A DNA stretch of 64,000 nucleotides from Lutraria lutraria (Eukaryota > Mollusca > Bivalvia > Venerida > Mactridae): assembly GCA_964023205.1 (NCBI GenBank), contig OZ026841.1:32998399-33062398 (forward strand), in the 5' to 3' direction. The notes beneath the pieces are model-generated. The model was not told the DNA's origin. It saw nothing but the letters and a program-made list of their open reading frames with translations, and made no database searches. This document shows positions 44,101 to 55,139 of this stretch, one piece after another. Made by a program: the position numbers and the translations under genes. How positions within the stretch are numbered: position 1 is the first letter of the stretch; every line of letters starts with the position of its first letter.

Positions 44101-47100
44101 GGATGCATATACTTTTGACTATATATATAAACTTATTTGTCACATGAAATGCGATTCTGCATGCTAATACATGAACATACACATGAAGACATGAATTGTA
44201 TTCAGACATTCATGAAAATGTTTGTGAGAAATTTGGTACAGATTGTTAACTTATTTGTGGTCTCTTGAAAAGAGCAGTATTTAATATCACATTATTCTCA
44301 GCCAGCATCAAATGTTACATTGAATGATGAATAATAACCATCACAATATTACTGCCAAAAATAGTAGGATTTGACTTGCGGATTACAAGTTTTTGGCTAC
44401 TTTACTTTAGAATTAGTGAAGTTCTTTATAACTTATTTCATAGAGGTAATTTATTCATGTTATATTGATAAAATGGAAACTTTAAGAGATACCTTTTGAA
44501 AGACACATTTTATTTTTGAATATTAAATACTTTGGTTATTTAAATATTGCTTCTGGCTTGAATGTATCTAAAATATACTTTGACTACAGTAATGAAATAG
44601 TTATTCTAATTTAGGATATACTTAAAATACTATTTGGCTGAACACATACTGTAATCACTCATGTAATACTATGACACACATTTTTGCATCTAAATCGGGA
44701 CCAAAAATTATTTAATAGAAGGGCTCCGGTTGAGAGATTATGGTCTCTGTCTAGTATTCACTAGCCCCTCCTTGCTGTGTGTTTGAATCCCACCTAGGAC
44801 CTGAAAAATGTGCTTGTGCAGAAGCTTTCTATCTATCCGGGTGAACACCCTGGGTCTTCATATACTTTTGAAGCTATAAAGTTGCCAAATAATGCTGACT
44901 GTTGATGTGATGTTAACGTCAGTGAAAGATATAATACTAGTAGTTTGGCTTCTTATTACAGATTGCCTTAGGGAACTTAAGGGGCCATATTATCAGTTAC
45001 TTTCTTAAGAAAATCTGTCGTACCAAATATTAATGAAAACCCTGATATGAAAACATTTGTAAACAGAATTCAGTAAAATTCATGTAATACAATGTTCTTA
45101 TATAGTGTTCCTTACTTACATGTTTTGCTGAATAAGTTGAAGCTTACAGTGTTCTTTAGAAGCCCCAGCAGTTGGCAATATCACCTTCTACTCAAAAAGC
45201 TAGCGCTGTCTGTTTTTGTCAATAAAAAAAAAATACACCAAACAAAAAAAGTAATGTTTTACTTACTACTTTGACAGAGATAAGAAGACAGTATTACATC
45301 TTTGAATGAAAAAAAATTAGGGAGGTTGGGTGGGGAATTTATTTAATGCATACAATTGTGTAAAGTTTTCAGATTTTTACCAACGCTTTAAGTTTTGTAT
45401 TATTTTTTTTCAGGATCCCAAGTTGGTAATGTTGTAACATTTCCGCTGTCCGGTTTGTTATGTAAATATGGATTTGCTGGTGGTTGGCCTTCTATATTCT
45501 ATATCTTAGGTATGTATACATGCATTTCTTTTTTTTCACAGGGGTTTTATGTTGGGCTAACAGCCTAGATTATTGGGCAACTTTACCAGAAGAAAGACAC
45601 CCAAAGTACACCCTCTGTAAGCTAGCTGGACAGCTTATTCACATGTGAAATGTATCTGGTCAAGGGTAGGAACCAAACTATTATATTACATTATAGTTTT
45701 CTATCAGTACTCTTCAGTTTTTTGGGATATTTTACTCTTTCTGTCTGTCTCATCGCTATCTGAGTGATATTAGATGACCGGTATGTAAATATTTCTATCT
45801 TGTCCAGTCATCCTGTACAATTCTTTGAAGTGTTACTTAATCTGTATCATTAGAGGTAATACATATGACCCAGTGATTTTATTATTCATTGAAATATCAT
45901 CAAATCTATGTGTTTGAGGGTCCTATTCCTTGAATACTATCATGAAGATCACAGTTTTTGCCCATTACTTACAAATGGTCTATTGAGATAGTGCAAACAT
46001 ATTATCTAGATTATATATTCAACATTTATTTTAGTATAAATAATCAGTGCAGAGTTATTGCACTTTCCTGTAAAAAGGTCTACCGGTATTTAAAAGTTTG
46101 GTTAACATTCTGTCAAATAATTATACATACTTCATGAACTATTCATGAACTATTTCAAGAATAAGTTCATGAATAATTCATGGTTTCATGAGTTCTATTT
46201 GAAGGGGTTGTTTATAAATAAGAAGCAGATATAGGTTTTTAAACAGTTGTCAAACTTGATAAAAGATAGGCAGTTTTTTGTGTGACGTAATAAATGTTTA
46301 CTACATGTTTGTATGTTTATCAGTGAATGATCTCAATGACAAATATTTGAACATTCAAACCTTTATATAGTTTATCGTGATACCTGCTGTAATGAAATGT
46401 TTGATCATTGGAATCAGCATATAGCAAGTTGATTCACAACAGTGTCTTAAGACTTCTAATATCATATAGTCAATTGTTCAGAGTTTAGTAGGTTGGAAAT
46501 TGTTTGGTATTTTTGTTATGCTTCTGTGACCTTCTGTGTTATGTCCTTCTTGATGATGGACAGGTGTGATATGACCTTGTATTATATCAGTATTGGAATG
46601 GAGTACTGTTGATTTAAGTGTCTGATGCTGATACCGTAGATTAGTGTGACTGTTTTCAACCATTCTCTTCTTATTACGTGTCAAGTCAGTCTGTTTGTCC
46701 TACTTATTCATCTTTCATATCAACATGCTGTCTGTACATGTAGATGGTAGACAGCTGCATCTTTTTCTTCATCATTCTAGTGATGAATGTACATAACTCA
46801 GTATGCAATAGATCAAGCGGATAGTTTTTTCATAGATAAAGATAATTAGATATATCGAGGGCTCAGCGCAACACTGTCGTAACTTGTTCTTATTTCAATA
46901 TGAGTTACAACACTGTTGCGCTGAACCCTCGATATGTATTATATATATGTTACAGTTAGGCTGTGAAACTGGGATCACTAGTATCATGGGCAGATAGAAA
47001 CTTTGATTGTCTCAATATATAGGTTAGAATTATGCTGTCTAACCTGTGGTAACTGTCACCTTGACATACTCAGGTCATCTGTGATCTGTAAGCAGTCACT

Positions 47101-50100
47101 GTTCAGTATATATTTGCAGTGGACTGTCGTTGGCGGGAACTCAATAGATTCGAACCCCATGGAAAACTAGAACTCATTCTCTGGTCCTAATTCTTTTGTT
47201 ACAGTTTGACTACACATGGCTAGAATACACACACTCAAATGCTGGAATCAGTAAGCAGGCTCCCTGCTAAATATATACTGTGTTATCCGCATGTCTTCTA
47301 CATATACATTTTCCCAACTTAAGAGAAATTGTCTGTCAAATGTGGATTGAAGTGACTCACTTATGAAACATTTTTCTAAAAAATTTAACATTGGCCAATA
47401 GTCATATTAGAAAAACACTCAGATAGACAAATGATTTGTATAGCTAGTATTTTAAGGACGAAATTAATCTTTTCAAAGTCCTTTATGAACTAAAGTATAA
47501 AAATAAGTTCTATGATCTGCAGTTAAATGTGTTCATTTATGCATGTATGTGAGTTTGTTGTCTGTTAATGAGTCATCAATGAGAAAAAATCTAGTCAATA
47601 TTGTGTGGTTCTATACTAACTCTCAAAGTATCTCAAATCTCAAGTAGCTCAAAGTTTTAAGTATTGATGAACCCTGATTGTAGTACTGAATAGTGATTGA
47701 TCTATCGATCCTGATTTATTAAAACTTTGAAGTACCTTGATTGAACTGCTGCATATTGATTTAAGTGTGGTATAACTTTGATGGTGTACACTACAGACTG
47801 CTTCATCAATGATTCTTTTTTATTGCTCTGACTTGATTAGCTGTAACAAGCTGCATTTTAGTACGGAATACTATTTTGACACGTCTGTTTAATTTGTAGC
47901 ATCTTGTAAATAACTTAAATTTTGAAAAATGGCATTAAACCCTTACCAATAATTAGATAAATTTATATAACTTTTACTGATTAAAATGGAAATATCACAT
48001 TTGTATTAGATTACATGACGTCTGTACTGCAGGGTTCTCAATAACAGCAGGCTGCAGGCCAATTTATCCACTTAGAAATGTGTTTGGGCCGGTTGGAAAT
48101 CTCAAAAGTTTAAAACATATTGTTAGAAAATGCCTAGACCCCCTAAGCAGGCCTGTTAGTATAGCTTTTGGGCCTGTTAGCCAACTTAATTGCAAGGTGC
48201 AGCTCTTTGCTCCCAAATTTCTTCATAGTGATTTTACATTTCAGGTATATTGAGTTTTATATGGTTTGTGTTATGGATGATATTTGTAAGTGACTCTCCC
48301 TCACAACATCGTCGTATCACTGCTGCTGAAAAAAATTATATACTCGGCTCATTGAAGGAAAGTTTGAAATCTGGTGGTGACAAAGTAAGAATTTTATCTT
48401 AACTATTTTATCATTAGTACTAATTATTAATTAGTCTAAATAGTTCCATGTTTTAAAATTATTTTATTTTGTTCCAAATATTTCCTAATGATGATTTACT
48501 ATGGTTTATGTTTTGTTCTGTTCTGTATATTTCAGAAGGTGGATGTACCATGGTTAAAGATGGCTACATCCATTCCAGTTATTGCTTTACTAGTTGCCAA
48601 TATAACAACAGACTGGGGAGTATACACTCTACTAACTAGTATGCCTACATACATGAATGAAGTCTTACAACTTGATATATCTGCTGTAAGTTGATTGTAG
48701 AGAATGATTCTTTCTTTCTTATTTACTTAGTTCTATTGTTGTTGATCTTCCCAAAATATTTTATCAAGTAAAACAGCCTGCATGTTTTGATAAAATTGCC
48801 GTCTTGTCCTGGCTGTACATTAATCTCACTTAAGATCTTTGTTGCACCACTCAACATTGATTTTATTTTCCTGTGTTAAACTTATTCTTCATTTAAATAT
48901 TGACTAATGTATAGCTCTTCTATATTGTGGCTTCAAACTTGGATTATTAAGTTACATAGTACACCATTCAAAAATGTCATTATACAAGGATTGAAGTTTC
49001 TTGTATCTCACATTGAACTAAACGCTAATCACACTGTCCATTTGTATGTTATTCTATTGGCTTATATCAGCATTGAAGGCATTGAAGATATATAACAGTA
49101 ACATTCAGAGTCTCTGACAACACACAAATACTGCAAAGCCAGTCATTAAGAATCCTTTCAGTGCTCTGTCTTACATTTGTCAAAAATAAATAATCAAATC
49201 CTTTAGGTGATACAGAATGCACATTAGATGGGATGAAAGAGTCCATGGTAGTCTCTGTATACAAGTTTGAAACATGATTTTTTCTGTTCCAGAATGGTTT
49301 ATATTCAGCTTTACCCTACTTACTGTTCTGGGCAATGATTAATATATCAGGTTGGATGGCGGATTTTATCCTGACCAGGTGTTCTTTCTCTATAGAGCTT
49401 GTAAGAAAAGCATTTCATACAGCGGGTAAGTTGCTTATGCTACATACAAGATTTTGATCCTTCTTATTTCACTAAAAATCAGTTTTAAATGCTCTCTGTT
49501 TTGTAAAATTGAACTGAATTAGTGATGATTAGTATAACTTGCATGTATCCTGTAACGTAAGGCTTGTCAAAAATTGACAGCAGTCAAAATTTCAGCCTTA
49601 GCAATGAATTACTGTAGGTAAAAAAGGCCTACTTCCTACTTGGCCTACTATCTATAATGGACACTTTTGGATATCTCGCAGATTGTCCTTTGAATGCAAG
49701 TTTGACTGTACACTATCAATTAATTAGTACATCTTAATCGTAATGTATCGGGTAGCTGGGTTTTCTGTTTTTTGTGGCAAACATTCAAGACCTAAAATGT
49801 TCATATACATGTATAACACCATGCCTACAACGATTTTCATTGTCATTCAACTTATCCTTTCATTTCACAACATTAATTATTTACACCGATTTATTTCAGG
49901 AACTATATTACCAGCGGTCATGTTGATAGGTTTAGGATATGTAGATTGTACACAACCAGGTGTTGCTATCACCTTACTGGTTCTTGGCGTCTCACTGACA
50001 GGGTTTCAGTACAGCGGATGGATTGTGAATCATATGGACATAGCTCCAGCCTTTGCTGGTATCCTGTTTGGTATTACAAATTCCATATCGGCTCTAACTG

Positions 50101-53100
50101 GAATTTTATCCCCATATATTGTTGGGATTATTACTGAGGTATATTGTGATTTATAATGTACATTGTCTTCCATGATCAGAAGTTTTGACAGTAACTAAAT
50201 GTTTAAAATTAGATCTTGATTGGGGTATGTCATGTTGAAAAGGGGGGGGGGGGCGGGGTATCCATGGTCAAGAAGTGATGATCTTTGACTAGTATTCACT
50301 AGCCCCTCGCTGCTATGAGTTTGAATCTCACTCTGGACCCGAAAAATTTCACTTGTTGGGTAGCTGCCCATCTAGCTTAATTACGGAAGGTTGGTTCTAC
50401 CGAGGGGTACACCTGGGTTTTCTTCCACTGTTGGAACTAGGAAGTCATTAAATGCCTGTGGCTGTTTGCGTTTAATTAAACACTAGAGAAGTAAGATATA
50501 AAAAAACATGTTTTATGTATTATGCATGTGAACTAACTTCATGATTAAAATTGAAGAAGCATCGATGTTAGCATGGGAATCATTGTCTGTATTATTATCA
50601 TCATCAGTATCGTCATCTTTGCTGTGGTCATAATAACTGTCATCATCATTGTCATGGAAAGCATCTCCACCATCATCAACTGTATGAGTTTAGGCTAGAA
50701 AAAAATTGTTAGGTGAAAAGTTACTTGATTGATACATGTTGGTCACAAAATTCATCTTTTATAAAAAAGATTTCTTAATGTACCTTTTGTGCATTGATGA
50801 TTCAATTTGTCCCCAAATATTTTTTAGTAATTTGAATTTTGCTGTTTGAAACTTTTGGGGTCAGCCCCCAAAAATAGATTGGTCTGGTAACCACCATAAA
50901 GACAACAATTTATTTCTGGCATTAGGACATGATTTATAACTAAAACCTAAAAGCATGAGTTTATAACTTTATGACTAATGCTATAAACACACTTTATATT
51001 TTGTTTGCTGAAAATGAAGGTTGAAGATCAGAATGATAAGGTATATATATAGATATGTTATATGCTGTGGTTGATGTTGTATTGCTATAGTCAGGCCATA
51101 AAATTATTTGTTTGTAATAGCTTTAGCCCTTAATTTTTAGCTCACATGTCACAAAGTGACAAAGTGAGCTATTAGGATCACTCTCCGTCCGGCGTCCGGC
51201 GTCCGGCGTCGTGCGTCGTCAAACTTTATGTTGTGACCATACTAGGGGCCACATTTTTGGCTCAATTTTAGCAAAACTGGGTCAGAACGTTAATATCAAC
51301 AAAATCTCGGACGAGTTCGATATTGGGCCATTTGGGGTCAAAAACTAGGTCACCAGGGCCAAATAAGGGAAAACCTTGTGAACACTTTAGAAATCACTGT
51401 TTTGAATGTATCTTCATGAAACTTTGTCAGAATGTTTATTTTAATAATATGTAGGTCAAGTTTGAAAATGGGTAATTTCTGTAGTAAAATTAGGTCACTA
51501 GGGCAAATTGCTGGAAAACCTTGTGAACACTCTAGAAGTCACTGTTTTGATTGGATGATCATGAAACCTTGTCAGAATGTTTGTCCTCATAATATCTTGG
51601 ACGAGTTCGAACATGGGTCATCTTGGGTCAAAAACTAGGTCGCTAGGTCAAATCTTATGAAAAACCATGTTAACACTGTAGATTTCACAGTTATTATTGG
51701 ATCTTCACCAAACTTTGTCAAATCGTTTGTTTTAATGATATAACGGTCAAGTATAAATATGGGTCATCTGGGGTCAATAACTAGGTCACCAGGTCAAATC
51801 TTAGGAAAACTTTGTTAACACTGTAGATGTCACAGTTTTAATTGGATCTTCACCAAACCTTGTCAAAATGTTTGCCTCAATGATATGTGGGTCAAGGATG
51901 AACATGGGTCAGCTGGGTTCAAAAACTGGGTCACAAGGTCAAATCTTAGGTAAAAATCTTGTAAAAGCTCTAAATGTCATGGTTTTGATTTGATCTTGGC
52001 CAAACCTTGTCAGATTGTTTGTCTTAATGATATTAAGGACAAGTTAAAATATGGGTCACCTAGGGTCAAAAACCAGGTCACAAGGTCAAATCTTAGGAAA
52101 ACCTTATTAACACTGTAGATGTCAAATTTTGATTGTATCTTCACCAAACCTAGTCAGACTGTTTGTCTTAATGATATGTAAGACAAATTCGAACATAGGT
52201 CGTCTGGGGTCAAAAACTAGGTCACCGGTTCAAAACAATGTTTTAATGAGTGAACAGTGATTGTCATGTGAGCGATATAGGGCCATCTTGGCCCTCTTGT
52301 TTGTTATTAGCTGGAGGGTACTTTAGAGAAAGATATTTTTATACACCCATTTGAAAAACGGGTCGTATTATGGGAACACCCACTGTGGGCGGGTTTTCAT
52401 CCACAACGCTGTCCGCTCTCTAAGTCAAAGAGTTTTTTTGAAACTTAATGGAAATGTTTATGGCCATGAGATCTCAGTCAAGTTCGATAACCAGCCCAAT
52501 CGGCACAGGCACTTCTGAGTTATGCCCCTTGACGCTTTGAAAAATGAATTTTGACTGGCGTATTTTGTGACCTGGCTGGCACTCTTGTTTATCTGGGATT
52601 TCATTAAGCTTTCACTAGTGACAAGATGATGTATGCATGCCTGATATATATTCTGTTGTTACAACGTGGAAAGACAATAGAACTGAAAGACTAATATTAC
52701 CAGATGGAGAAAACTGTTTGATCAATATGTAAAGACATGCATGTACTTGTATAACACCAAATGAAATTCTTTTTTGCAAGGATAATTTAGATCACTTGGC
52801 AATGGCTTTACAAACAAATGATTTTGTTATGATGGCTGTATTTTTGTGTGATTTTTACTTGAATAACTGTTAACCACAGGTTTTGCTAATTTTATTGGAG
52901 GGTGTTTAATAAATAATGGTAGAAATAGTGTGCTGTAAGTGAATTAGTTGCTAGGCTTTGTGGTTTGACATTTGTTTAATTCACAGTTAACTTTCTACAT
53001 TAGAATATATTTTCTTTGTAGTTCACTTTATGTTCTATCAAATCTCTATTCTTTTTGTAGTTTTTACCTACAAATGTTGTATCAAATCTCTATTCTTTTT

Positions 53101-54520
53101 GTAGTTTACCTAATGTTTTATCAAATCTCTATTCTTTTTGTAGTCTGTCAAAAAAACGTTTTATCAAATCTCTATTCTTTTTGTAGTTTAACAAAAAATG
53201 TTCTATCAAATCTCTATTACTAATTTACTAGCATAAAAAATGTTTGTTTCTGGTAAAATGCTGAGAAAGTGAGTGTAATGTTCCTGGACCCTAATATAAA
53301 GTCTAGGGAGGTGGGGACAAATAAGGGTAGGAAGGGTATTCAGAAACGAATATTTTTTAGGCATTATTAGAATATAGTTAGGTCTTAAACATGAATGGTG
53401 CTAACAAACATTTACCAGTCTTTAATCCAAATTATAAACAATGTACAATCATAGTGTCTTAAGAAAATATTAGTAATGTAAGTGGGTTGCGGTTAAAAAT
53501 CAGTTGTAAGATCAGTGATTGGTTGGTTTGAATTTCTTTTTCAAATCAACCAATCAGAGGCTAGCTTGAGAGTTCTGAAACTCATCTCATAACTGTTTTA
53601 TTGTTGCTAACCTAGATTACTCATAACTTTGTCTTAAAATTGTCCATCATTTCTAACTTTAGTTTTAAAACAGAGCCGTCTTATTAACAAGGGATGTGTG
53701 AATTTTTTTAAACATGAAATAAAAATATCTAATAAAAACCAATTCATGATAACTATCATGTTATATAAATAGTTGACTTAAAATGATTTAGGGTAATTTC
53801 TGAATGTTGCTGTTGCTTGTGTTGGGTAGTAAAACAAGATCTAATAATTGTAGTGCGCAAAGAATTTGAAACATATGTTGTAAATTTATGTACCAGTAAT
53901 AATATGGGCTATTAATTTTGTACATTATTCGAATCATTGTGATCACTGTGTCGTCTGTTTTATCTGTGTCTGTGCAAAAACTATAATATAGCTCATAACT
54001 CAGAAACTATATGAGGTAGCAGCATGAAACTTCATTGGTGGATAGATCTTAAAGAGGCGATGAACCGAAAAATATTGGGACAGCTTGCAGCTATCTTGTT
54101 TTTGAATTTCTGCTTGAATTAATTTTGTTAAGTCGTCTGCTGTATAAACTTAATGCTATTTAGCATCATGTTAAAATGTACTTACCTTGTTTACAATTAA
54201 TTTTTTATATCTTTTATATGCTTGTCAATACATGGCCATGTATTGCATATTTTATTCTGAATTAAGCTGAATAATAATATAAGCTTGCGCATATCTTTCA
54301 GGATCAAACCAGGGAACAATGGCAAATAGTGTTTTATATTTCTGCTGGAATATACATCGCAGGTTCATTATTTTTCGCAGTATTTGCCAAAGGAGATATA
54401 CAATCATGGGCTCGAGATGAAACTTCAGATGCCGTGGAAGCAGAGCTGTTGCAGGGTACGGAGTTACAGGTCAAGGTCGCGAATAATTCACATGAAGTCA
54501 CTGAAAACCATGTTTGTTGA
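40886..54520 (+). CDS. SLC17A5-like: Sialin-like SLC17 family anion transporter (9 exons, N-terminus missing)
   Basis: Major-facilitator transporter of the SLC17 family. Vertebrate sialin exports sialic acid from lysosomes with protons and can move acidic amino acids. Exons are 40,886-41,124; 42,271-42,504; 42,724-42,811; 45,414-45,509; 48,245-48,384; 48,536-48,685; 49,293-49,425; 49,900-50,138; 54,302-54,520. All have AG/GT borders, and their phases give one frame of 511 residues plus a split first codon. Family marks: [19 protein letters not shown] (TM1), a glycosylatable loop, [32 protein letters not shown], and a C-terminus [10 protein letters not shown] close to sialin. The first exon (start codon, cytoplasmic tail) was not found. 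The substrate is not provable from sequence; other SLC17 clades are less likely. Confidence 0.93.
41873..42122 (+). repeat. tRNA-derived SINE in the first visible intron
   Basis: A-box-like TGTGGTTCAGTGGTTAAGG and B box GGGTTCGAGCCC about 55 bases later. It has a non-tRNA body and an ACAAACAAA tail (about 42,100-42,122), so it is a complete SINE in the + direction. Confidence 0.85.
42271..42504 (+). CDS. SLC17A5-like: Sialin-like gene: TM2-TM4 exon
   Basis: 78 codons, phase 0 to 0. [20 protein letters not shown] is the family signature before and within TM2. The TM2-3 loop is [15 protein letters not shown]. It ends [12 protein letters not shown], carrying the conserved TM4 arginine. Confidence 0.95.
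42724..42811 (+). CDS. SLC17A5-like: Sialin-like gene: conserved His/WAPPLERSK exon
   Basis: [20 protein letters not shown] is among the most conserved SLC17 stretches. From family knowledge, its His corresponds to human sialin His183, a disease-mutated position. It ends in a phase-1 donor G|GTAAAT. Confidence 0.95.
44720..44940 (+). repeat. SINE-like repeat family 1, copy 1
   Basis: It shares TTCACTAGCCCCTC, TGTTTGAATCCCACC (B-box-like), CCTGAAAAAT and a GCTGACTGTTGATG end with the copies at 50.26 and 57.06 kb. All three are in + orientation. Confidence 0.75.
45414..45509 (+). CDS. SLC17A5-like: Sialin-like gene: TM5 exon
   Basis: [20 protein letters not shown] then [10 protein letters not shown]; phase 1 to 1, acceptor TTTTTTTTCAG. 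It matches the SLC17 TM5 region and the start of TM6. Confidence 0.94.
46855..46932. mobile_element. 78-bp hairpin MITE, copy 1
   Basis: TCGAGGGCTCAGCGCAACAC at the left and its near complement at the right (three mismatches over about 29 bp), leaving a loop of about 20 bases. TA lies on both sides, fitting a Tc1/mariner-type target. It is almost identical to 58,514-58,591. Confidence 0.88.
48245..48384 (+). CDS. SLC17A5-like: Sialin-like gene: TM6 and central cytoplasmic loop exon
   Basis: [20 protein letters not shown] ends the first half of the transporter. [18 protein letters not shown] is the usual cytoplasmic loop (family pattern S-P-x-x-H-x-x-I-x-x-x-E-x-x-Y-I). Phase 1 to 0. Confidence 0.94.
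48536..48685 (+). CDS. SLC17A5-like: Sialin-like gene: TM7 exon
   Basis: 50 codons, phase 0 to 0. [20 protein letters not shown] opens the second half, then [19 protein letters not shown], matching the family pattern W-x-x-Y-x-x-L-T-x-x-P-T-Y. Confidence 0.94.
49293..49425 (+). CDS. SLC17A5-like: Sialin-like gene: TM8 exon
   Basis: [20 protein letters not shown], then WMADFILTR and RKAFHTAG. This is the conserved N-G-x-x-S-A-L-P-Y...G-x-x-A-D motif. Phase 0 to 1. Confidence 0.94.
49900..50138 (+). CDS. SLC17A5-like: Sialin-like gene: TM9-TM11 exon
   Basis: [20 protein letters not shown], then [20 protein letters not shown] and [20 protein letters not shown]. The N-H-x-D-I-A-P motif is typical of SLC17. 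Phase 1 to 0. Confidence 0.95.
50256..50490 (+). repeat. SINE-like repeat family 1, copy 2
   Basis: CATGGTCAAGAAGTGATGAT then TTCACTAGCCCCTCGCTGC, GAGTTTGAATCTCACT, CTGGGTTTTCTTCCACTGTT and AGGAAGTCATTAAATG. It follows a G-run at about 50,243. Confidence 0.78.
51139..52303 (+). repeat. Composite molluscan repeat with seven 145-bp units
   Basis: It starts GCTCACATGTCACAAAGTGA, then GTCCGGCGTCCGGCGTCCGG. Seven units of about 145 bp follow, each with a variant of AAAACTAGGTCACCAGGTCA (near 51,343, 51,488, 51,632, 51,777, 51,921, 52,068 and 52,214). It ends GTCATGTGAGCGATATAGGG then CTTGGCCCTCTTGTTT. The ends GCTCACATG/CATGTGAGC are inverted. It lies in the last intron of the transporter gene. 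Confidence 0.9.
52339..52588 (+). repeat. Second dispersed repeat (ACACCCATTTGAAAAACGGG type)
   Basis: It starts ATACACCCATTTGAAAAACG and ends CTGGCACTCTTGTTT. The end is similar to the preceding composite repeat, and it includes GAGTTATGCCCCTTGA. A related GAGTTATGTCCCCTTGAAC occurs at about 56,760. Confidence 0.7.
53036..53220 (+). repeat. Minisatellite, about 4.5 units of 40-44 bp
   Basis: The unit core TATCAAATCTCTATTCTTTT is followed by TGTAGTTT and variable spacers. It lies within the last intron. An 83-codon frame crosses it only because the repeat is stop-poor. Confidence 0.9.
54302..54520 (+). CDS. SLC17A5-like: Sialin-like gene: TM12 and C-terminal tail exon
   Basis: [20 protein letters not shown], then [17 protein letters not shown], and an acidic cytoplasmic tail ending NHVC before TGA. 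The FAKG-x-x-Q-x-W-A end is sialin-like. The preceding intron of 4163 bp carries several repeats. Confidence 0.94.
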   Translation, partial: DQTREQWQIVFYISAGIYIAGSLFFAVFAKGDIQSWARDETSDAVEAELLQGTELQVKVANNSHEVTENHVC

Positions 54521-54707
54521 TTTTGTTTCTTTAAGTAAAACCATTTGTCTATAAAACACTGTTGAGACATAAATGAACATTATTATTGTTTTGCTTTATT
54601 GAACATATAGCTAATAAGTACACATGACAATAACTGACTTATTTTATATGTTGGATTAAGTTTATTGTTATGGTTTAGTATTTGAATATTTTTACTGATG
54701 ACAATTT

Positions 54708-54713
54708 AATAAA
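54708..54713 (+). terminator. SLC17A5-like: Polyadenylation signal of the sialin-like gene
   Basis: First good AATAAA after the stop (188 bases downstream). Further signals lie beyond, so longer 3' UTRs are possible. Confidence 0.45.
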
Positions 54714-54947
54714 TATTTTAGCATTTCCCTATAATTTTGTACACTTGCCAAACTTTATTTTAATTTTACTAATTTTAGCCAAATATCAATAGTTGTTTTA
54801 TGAGTATTAAACATAATACAAAAAATGTACTGTTATTGGGGCCAAACATGTTCTTAAGTCATGACAATATTGTGAAAAAGATCAACTAAAATCATATACT
54901 CAGGGTAGTAATGCTGTAGTTTGGATTTTACATTTACATTTTCTCAT

Positions 54948-55137
54948 TAGGTCAAGGTCATATCACCATAAGGTCAATTAAGACCACATTTCTCCATTAG
55001 GTCAAGGTAACATCTCTCCATAAGGTCAAGGTCACATCTCCATATGTCATGATCACATATCTCCATATGTCAAGATCACATCTTCATGAGGTCAAGGTAA
55101 TATCTCTAAATTCTCTATATAAGGTCAAGGTCAGATC
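54948..55137 (+). repeat. Degenerate AAGGTCAAGGTCA array
   Basis: Seven or so occurrences of AAGGTCAAGGTAACATCTC-like units downstream of the transporter. The core TCAAGGTCA coincides with an extended nuclear-receptor half-site, probably by chance. Confidence 0.75.
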
Positions 55138-55139
55138 TC

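Noticed and set aside
52972..53223. 83-codon frame with repeated YQISILFVV
   Set aside because: Produced by the stop-poor minisatellite inside an intron; the phase of the repeat spacing is not conserved.
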